Position numbers and translations under genes: made by a program. From positions 124,001-188,000 of the forward strand of contig JAZKZV010000003.1 in NCBI GenBank assembly GCA_045612845.1: a stretch of DNA of 64,000 nt, in the 5' to 3' direction. Shown piece after piece: positions 59,532 to 64,000 of this stretch. The stretch's first letter is position 1, and each line of letters begins with the position of its first letter. The notes beneath the pieces were generated by a model. It was not told the origin of the DNA and made no database searches. It worked only from the letters and a program-made list of their open reading frames with translations. Source of the stretch: Ornithomonoglobus_A sp045612845. GTDB taxonomy: Bacteria > Bacillota > Clostridia > UBA1381.

Positions 59532-60890
59532 TTAAATCCTTTCGCAAATACTGATTAAACCGTCAGTTATACCTGTTATTAGTGCGCCCTTCTTCTCATT
59601 TTCCTTTATATACTCTATTGCCTCTTTTTTTATTACCTCACCTGCATATAAAACAGGAATTCCGGGCGGATATACTGTTATTGTTTCCGCACACATTTTG
59701 CCCACACAATCGTCTATATTTACCTCTTTTTTCTTACTTCTGTGAGCAATAAAGGGTAAAATTTCTTCACTATGCTCTATATTTACCAAAAAAGTATTAC
59801 CTTGTGTTTTAGGTACTTTTTTTAGAATGTTACCAAGCGCAACACACATTCTGTCAAGCTCATCTTTGGTGTTTGATGCAGTTATAATAAGAACAATCGC
59901 GTTTGCTGTTGCCATTTCCACATCAATATCATAGTATTCGCTAAGCAGCTTGCTGACCTCAAAGCCTGATATATCATAATTATCAAAGCACAGTACAAGT
60001 CTTGTTTTATCGTCGTTTTCTAAAAACTCAATATCTGTTGTGTTTTCTATTACGTCTTTGAATTCCTCGCATATTTTTATTGTCCCCTCCCAAGCACTGT
60101 CACATTCAAGCTGTGCCCTTGCAATGTCTGCCGAGGATGCAATTATATACGACGGACTTGACGAATGCAACATCAACAACGTCCTTTCTACTCGTTTTGG
60201 CGACACTAAATTGCTCTTTACATGAAGATATGCCGCACCCGTCAGTGCATTTAATGTTTTATGTGCACTCTGGCATGACATATCTGCACCCAACTCCATT
60301 GCAGTTTTGGGTAGCTTATCACTTGCAATAAAATGTGCTCCATGTGCTTCGTCAACTATAAGGGGAATACCATATTTGTGACATTCCTTTGCTATATCCT
60401 CCACATCTGAGCACACTCCGTAATAGTTTGGAGATGTTATAATACATGCCTTTATATCGGGATACTCTTTTAGCATTTTAGCTATTCCCACTGTTTTTGT
60501 TGGTAAATTATTTTTATACTCCTTGGGAAGCACCCTTATTTTTATTCCCATAATTGCACAGATATTTACAACACTCATATGGCAGTCTGCCGAGGCAAGC
60601 AATGTATCACCGATATTTAAGACAGACAAAAGCATTGTATGAATTGCAGTTGTAGAACCGCTTGTTAATATAAAGCTTTTTTGCGATTTGTAGGTTTTTG
60701 CAAGTAACTCGAGTGATTTTTGTGTGTATTCTCCTGCATGGAACAAATCCTCTGTTTTTGAAAGCTCTGTAACATCACAATTCAAAAGCTCGCCAATAAG
60801 ACCCACACCATTTTTGTGTCCCGGCATCGCAAAGGATATTCTGTTTTGTGAATGGTAATTTATAAGCCTTGTATAAAGAGGTGTTTCCAT
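59532..60890 (-). CDS. Orn/Lys/Arg decarboxylase-family PLP enzyme (YaaO/SpeA-like)
   Basis: 452 residues. Fold type I PLP enzyme: FILTSGSTTAIHTML, IVDEAHGAHF and the PLP-lysine motif SAHKTLNALTGAAYL, followed by the C-terminal domain with VYPPGIPVLYAGE. This is the short Firmicutes form that lacks the wing domain of the large decarboxylases. It may make cadaverine, agmatine or another amine; the residues that set specificity cannot be judged here. It starts the recD2 transcript. Confidence 0.88.
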   Translation of the reverse strand: METPLYTRLINYHSQNRISFAMPGHKNGVGLIGELLNCDVTELSKTEDLFHAGEYTQKSLELLAKTYKSQKSFILTSGSTTAIHTMLLSVLNIGDTLLASADCHMSVVNICAIMGIKIRVLPKEYKNNLPTKTVGIAKMLKEYPDIKACIITSPNYYGVCSDVEDIAKECHKYGIPLIVDEAHGAHFIASDKLPKTAMELGADMSCQSAHKTLNALTGAAYLHVKSNLVSPKRVERTLLMLHSSSPSYIIASSADIARAQLECDSAWEGTIKICEEFKDVIENTTDIEFLENDDKTRLVLCFDNYDISGFEVSKLLSEYYDIDVEMATANAIVLIITASNTKDELDRMCVALGNILKKVPKTQGNTFLVNIEHSEEILPFIAHRSKKKEVNIDDCVGKMCAETITVYPPGIPVLYAGEVIKKEAIEYIKENEKKGALITGITDGLISICERI

Positions 60891-60936
60891 TTTATCTTCC
60901 TTTTGTTCTTAAGATTACTGTTACTTATATAAAACT

Positions 60937-60976
60937 CTTTGAAAAAATTTGTAAGAAGATTATAATTTTTTCAAAG
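60937..60976 (-). terminator. Terminator of mnmE
   Basis: 13-bp stem CTTTGAAAAAATT/AATTTTTTCAAAG (60937-60949 and 60964-60976) directly after the mnmE stop, followed on the minus strand by AGTTTTAT. Confidence 0.85.
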
Positions 60977-62350
60977 CTACTTGCCAACACAGAAATTGTG
61001 AAATATTTTACTTACTATATCGTCCGATACAGTTTCGCCTGTTATCTCGCCTAAGACGTCCATTGCAATATTCATATCTATAGATGCAATGTCCTGAGGC
61101 ATACCCATACTTAACGCATCCGCCGCACGTGTGAGTGCACTATAAGCCTCACCAAGTGCACCAATATGGCGCATATTTGTTATTATATCGCCATTACCCA
61201 TGCTAATTTTATCAAGCTCATACATCTGCTTTATGCATGCTGAAAGCTCATCTATTCCCTTTGCAGTCTTTGCGCTTATTTCTATAATAGGACTGTTTTT
61301 ATGTCCCTCTAACTTGTCCGAAAAATCAAATGACGAAATATCTGTTTTGTTTATTAAGATTATACGGTTTTTGTCTGATGTGGCATCTAAAACGTTAATA
61401 TCCTCGTCAGTTAGTTCTTCCGATGCATCAAGCACTGCTATAACAAGGTCGGCATCGTCTATCGATTTTAGTGAACGTTCCACACCAATCTTTTCTACAA
61501 CATCATCAGTATTGTGTATACCTGCGGTGTCTATAAGTAGCAAAGGAACACCGTCGATATTTACACTTTCTTCTATAATATCTCTTGTTGTTCCTGCAAT
61601 TTCGGTTACTATTGCCCTGTCTGTTCCCGATAACGCGTTAAGTAACGATGACTTACCCGCATTTGGCTTGCCTACTATGGCGGTACGTATTCCGCCCTTT
61701 ATTATTTTACCGTTATCTGCACTGTCAAGCAGTTTTTTTACATCCCGTGCACACTCTTGTGTTATCCTTAAAATATCATCAGATGTTATATCTTCAAGGT
61801 CCTCGTCGGGATAATCTATGGTAACCTGCATTTGTGCAGCAAGATATAAAAGTCTTTCCCTTACATCATGTATCTTTTTAGAAAGTGCACCCTCAAGCTG
61901 TGATAGTGCATTTTTCCTCGATAAGTCATTTTGAGCGTTTATAATGTCTATTACCGCCTCTGCCTGAGAAAGGTCAATACGACCATTTAGAAATGCACGC
62001 TTTGTAAATTCGCCGGGCTCTGCCATATGTGCGCCGGCACGTATAATTGTATCGAGTACCGCATGAGTTGTACGCACTCCACCGTGAGTGGTTATCTCCA
62101 CCGTATCTTCTGTTGTGTATGTCTTAGGGGACAGTAAAACTGTCGCTAATACCTCGTCTATTTTTTCGCCATTTCCATTCTTTATAAATCCATAGTGTAC
62201 AGTGTGTGATGGCGCGCCCAAAAGCTTGTCCTTACCAAAAAACACCTTGTCCGCAATCTTTATGGCATCTTCACCGCTTATTCGTATAAGCGACACTCCG
62301 CCTACACCCTGAGGGGTAGCTATGGCAGCAATAGTTGTATTTTTGCTCAT
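60977..62350 (-). CDS. mnmE: tRNA modification GTPase MnmE
   Basis: 457 residues. N-terminal folate-binding domain (IAAIATPQGVGGVSLIRISG), helical domain, and G domain with GKPNAGKSSLLN, the G2/G3 region (GTTRD, DTAG) and NKTD. It ends with the C-x-GK motif CVGK. With MnmG it modifies U34 of certain tRNAs. mnmG, usually next, is not in the window, and jag is 37 kb away. Confidence 0.97.
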   Translation of the reverse strand: MSKNTTIAAIATPQGVGGVSLIRISGEDAIKIADKVFFGKDKLLGAPSHTVHYGFIKNGNGEKIDEVLATVLLSPKTYTTEDTVEITTHGGVRTTHAVLDTIIRAGAHMAEPGEFTKRAFLNGRIDLSQAEAVIDIINAQNDLSRKNALSQLEGALSKKIHDVRERLLYLAAQMQVTIDYPDEDLEDITSDDILRITQECARDVKKLLDSADNGKIIKGGIRTAIVGKPNAGKSSLLNALSGTDRAIVTEIAGTTRDIIEESVNIDGVPLLLIDTAGIHNTDDVVEKIGVERSLKSIDDADLVIAVLDASEELTDEDINVLDATSDKNRIILINKTDISSFDFSDKLEGHKNSPIIEISAKTAKGIDELSACIKQMYELDKISMGNGDIITNMRHIGALGEAYSALTRAADALSMGMPQDIASIDMNIAMDVLGEITGETVSDDIVSKIFHNFCVGK

Positions 62351-62381
62351 AAATTCACTCTCCTTTATATTATCTACAAAG

Positions 62382-62407
62382 AAAGAGGCTGTAGCAACAA
62401 CCTCTTT
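62382..62407 (-). terminator. Hairpin terminator between nrdR and mnmE
   Basis: AAAGAGG/CCTCTTT (62382-62388 and 62401-62407) with a TGT/ACA inner pair and small loop; TTTC follows on the minus strand. It lies 17 nt after the nrdR stop. Confidence 0.7.
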
Positions 62408-62424
62408 TGACGAAAGAAAAAATC

Positions 62425-62880
62425 CTACTGTTTGTCGATTAAACCCTGAAGCTCGTTCATAAATGTATGTATATCGTCAAATCTTTTATATACCGACGCA
62501 AAACGTACATATGCAACTTCATCAAGACTCTTCAGCTTTTCCATAACCTTTTCGCCTATCATACCGCTTTCTATTTCACGAGTCATAGACTGCATCAATT
62601 CACCCTCAATATCGTCTGTGATTTTTTCCATTTGAGCGAGCGAAATAGGTCTTTTTTCACATGCAGTGATTATGCCCTTTAATACTTTTTCGCGATTATA
62701 CTGCTGACGCGACTGATCCTTTTTTATAACCACAAGCGAAAGTGATTCTAATTTTTCGTATGTGGTAAATCTTTTGTTGCATTTTAAACATTCACGTCTT
62801 CGTCTTATCGCTGATGTTTCATCTGTTGGTCTTGAATCTATTACCTTACTTTCTCCAAAACCGCAATACGGACATTTCAT
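62425..62880 (-). CDS. nrdR: Transcriptional repressor NrdR
   Basis: 151 residues. Zinc ribbon at the N terminus (CPYCGFGESKVIDSRP ... ECLKC), followed by an ATP-cone (about 48-138). It represses ribonucleotide reductase genes according to nucleotide levels. GGAGG precedes the ATG. Own promoter. Confidence 0.97.
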   Translation of the reverse strand: MKCPYCGFGESKVIDSRPTDETSAIRRRRECLKCNKRFTTYEKLESLSLVVIKKDQSRQQYNREKVLKGIITACEKRPISLAQMEKITDDIEGELMQSMTREIESGMIGEKVMEKLKSLDEVAYVRFASVYKRFDDIHTFMNELQGLIDKQ

Positions 62881-62929
62881 AAATCATCCTCCTGTATGTA
62901 AATCTTTTAAAACCATTATAACTATAATA

Positions 62930-62958
62930 ATTATAGTACATTTTCTTAAAATTTGCAA
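62930..62958 (-). promoter_or_regulatory. Sigma-A promoter of nrdR
   Basis: Minus-strand -35 TTGCAA (62953-62958), 17-bp spacer, -10 TATAAT (62930-62935). Confidence 0.7.
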
Positions 62959-62976
62959 GTATATTTTTATAAAAAA

Positions 62977-63225
62977 TCATAAAGTTTCGAACATTTTTAC
63001 AAGTATAACATCTTTGCCTACAACCTCTATGAGATCCCATGGTATAATCACCTCTGTTCCCGTAAGTCTGCTCCATATTCCGCCACGTCTTGGTACTATC
63101 AGAGCCTCTATAGTTCCGCTTTCATCGGCAAATTCAACATCCGAAACATAGCCTATTCTCTCGGCAGTATTAACATTTATAACCTCTTTGTTTTTAAGCT
63201 CATAGCCTCTTGACATACAAAGCAC
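62977..63225 (-). CDS. YlmC/YmxH-family sporulation protein (PRC barrel)
   Basis: 82 residues with a PRC-barrel-like pattern: ELKNKEVINVNTAERIGYVSDVEF, then IPWDLIEVVGKDVILVK. Members are common in sporulating Firmicutes and are annotated as YlmC/YmxH sporulation proteins; the molecular role is unknown. It lies 15 nt after the glucosaminidase gene. Confidence 0.85.
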   Translation of the reverse strand: MLCMSRGYELKNKEVINVNTAERIGYVSDVEFADESGTIEALIVPRRGGIWSRLTGTEVIIPWDLIEVVGKDVILVKMFETL

Positions 63226-63240
63226 CAGCTCCTTAATAAA

Positions 63241-64000
63241 TTATTCCAATACAGGTGCAACCTCTCCCGCATATACGGGTACTTCATATGTAAATATCGC
63301 GTTCGGGAAAATGCCGTACATATCCGAAAGCTTTTGCGCTTGCTTAATTGCCCAGCTTATATCCGTAGCATATTGATGCTCCCCTGGTTTTTGCGGGTTC
63401 CATAGCATATCATAGAGCGTGTTCTGACGGTACATTGCATTATTTATATAGTTCTCACTTATCCACTTTCCGCCTCCGCGAATAGCCTCTTCGGGCGAGA
63501 ACCACCCCTCCTTGTATGCCTTTTGCGAGCCTGAGTAGATGGCGCTCTCATCATATGCGCCAATACCGAACATATTGTATACTTTTTTACCGTTTACATC
63601 CACTCCGCTTGCGAGTGTGGATTTTCCGTAACCTGTTTCAAGACATGCGTGAACAACCAGATATATCTCACTGATATTATATGCGTTTGCAACATCAATA
63701 AATGCCTGTCCCATTCCTTTTAGCGTACCCTTATCCTCAAGATAACGATTCAGCTCATTGGCACTCAAACCATTGGGTCGTGAGAGGTCGAGGAACTGGA
63801 ATTTATACACTCCCGACCTGTAGTTTTGTGGATTCATATATTCGCCCACCTGTGCACGTGTTGCAACAGACAGCGGTGTTGTATTTGTCCATATTTTTCG
63901 GGGTGTAGACACACTCATCTGCTTATTAAGAGCTTCCTCGAATGTGTCCTGACAGCTTACGTATCTTACATCGCCATCTCCTGAATATGTCCACACATAA
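63241..64000 (-). CDS. N-acetylglucosaminidase domain protein (LytD/GH73 type), 5' end outside window
   Basis: About 253 residues are visible and the frame stays open to the right edge, so the N terminus is missing; the GTG at 63996 is not a convincing start. The mannosyl-glycoprotein endo-beta-N-acetylglucosaminidase (GH73-like) domain spans most of it: LNRYLEDKGTLKGMGQAFID, HACLETGYGKSTLA with the catalytic Glu, YNMFGIGAYD and WISENYIN. The upstream part looks like an SH3 or repeat linker. Probably a secreted autolysin that cuts peptidoglycan glycan strands. Confidence 0.85.
   Translation of the reverse strand, partial: YVWTYSGDGDVRYVSCQDTFEEALNKQMSVSTPRKIWTNTTPLSVATRAQVGEYMNPQNYRSGVYKFQFLDLSRPNGLSANELNRYLEDKGTLKGMGQAFIDVANAYNISEIYLVVHACLETGYGKSTLASGVDVNGKKVYNMFGIGAYDESAIYSGSQKAYKEGWFSPEEAIRGGGKWISENYINNAMYRQNTLYDMLWNPQKPGEHQYATDISWAIKQAQKLSDMYGIFPNAIFTYEVPVYAGEVAPVLE

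Noticed and set aside
1..64000. CRISPR array, tRNA, rRNA, prophage or insertion sequence
   Set aside because: I read the intergenic regions and gene products on both strands and saw no regular direct-repeat array, cloverleaf, rRNA segment, transposase, integrase or phage structural gene.

Overview
The window looks like one stretch of a low-GC, spore-forming member of the Clostridia (Firmicutes), most likely a gut-type carbohydrate user. Reasons: an AT-rich genome with near-consensus sigma-A promoters (TTGACA-17-TATAAT types), SpoIIE, a YlmC/YmxH-type PRC-barrel protein, an AbrB-type regulator with a cysteine-rich tail, RNase Y, YlxR/YlxQ, GlgC plus GlgD, Spo0A-like and LexA(DinR)-like boxes. 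No phage, transposase, CRISPR array, rRNA or tRNA gene was recognised. Genus-level placement is not possible from what I can see.

Layout. 0-7 kb: end of an unknown gene; a phosphatidylglycerophosphate-synthase-like gene; an OmpR/ArlS-type two-component system; a three-gene operon of VTC-type polyphosphate polymerase, DUF4956 membrane protein and a secreted beta-helix carbohydrate-binding protein. 7-13.5 kb: complete phosphate regulon (pstS-C-A-B, phoU, phoP, phoR) with a Pho box of about four 11-bp-spaced repeats. 13.6-14.5 kb: rplM-rpsI. 14.7-17.3 kb: a drug/metabolite transporter, an unrecognised membrane-anchored protein, an AbrB-like regulator. 17.4-19.8 kb: spoIIE with three 0A-like boxes upstream. 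19.9-26.6 kb: PrsA-like foldase, birA, nadE, then rpmH-rnpA-yidD-yidC-jag, a PHP phosphatase and a YfcE-type phosphodiesterase. 26.7-42.2 kb (minus strand): ychF, a GH127 glycosidase, and the rimP-nusA-ylxR-ylxQ-infB-rbfA-nrnA-truB-ribF series running on into pth, ybaK and mfd. 42.3-45.1 kb: ymdB and rny with a long structured leader or separate small RNA driven by a consensus promoter. 45.3-55.9 kb: glycogen operon glgB-glgC-glgD-glgA-glgP and a GH13 enzyme. 56-57 kb: SOS-type LysM protein (YneA-like). 56.6-64 kb: HAD phosphatase, recD2, Orn/Lys/Arg-decarboxylase-like gene, mnmE, nrdR, ylmC and a truncated glucosaminidase.

How it fits together. The most system-like part is 2.3-13.5 kb: phosphate uptake and sensing lie next to a putative polyphosphate-polymerase/membrane/surface-protein operon whose upstream region carries two exact direct repeats of the Pho-box type. 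A testable reading is phosphate-controlled synthesis of a polyanion coupled to the cell surface. The glycogen cluster encodes synthesis and phosphorolysis plus a maltodextrin-type hydrolase.

The least explained features are non-coding: a roughly 93-bp palindromic element present twice (17.3 kb and 56.0 kb) with paired base changes that keep its stems; the 170-nt leader/sRNA before rny; and a 250-bp run of palindromes between glgP and the GH13 gene that can fold into two three-way-junction units. All functional statements rest on motif recognition by eye. No database search, alignment program or folding program was run.
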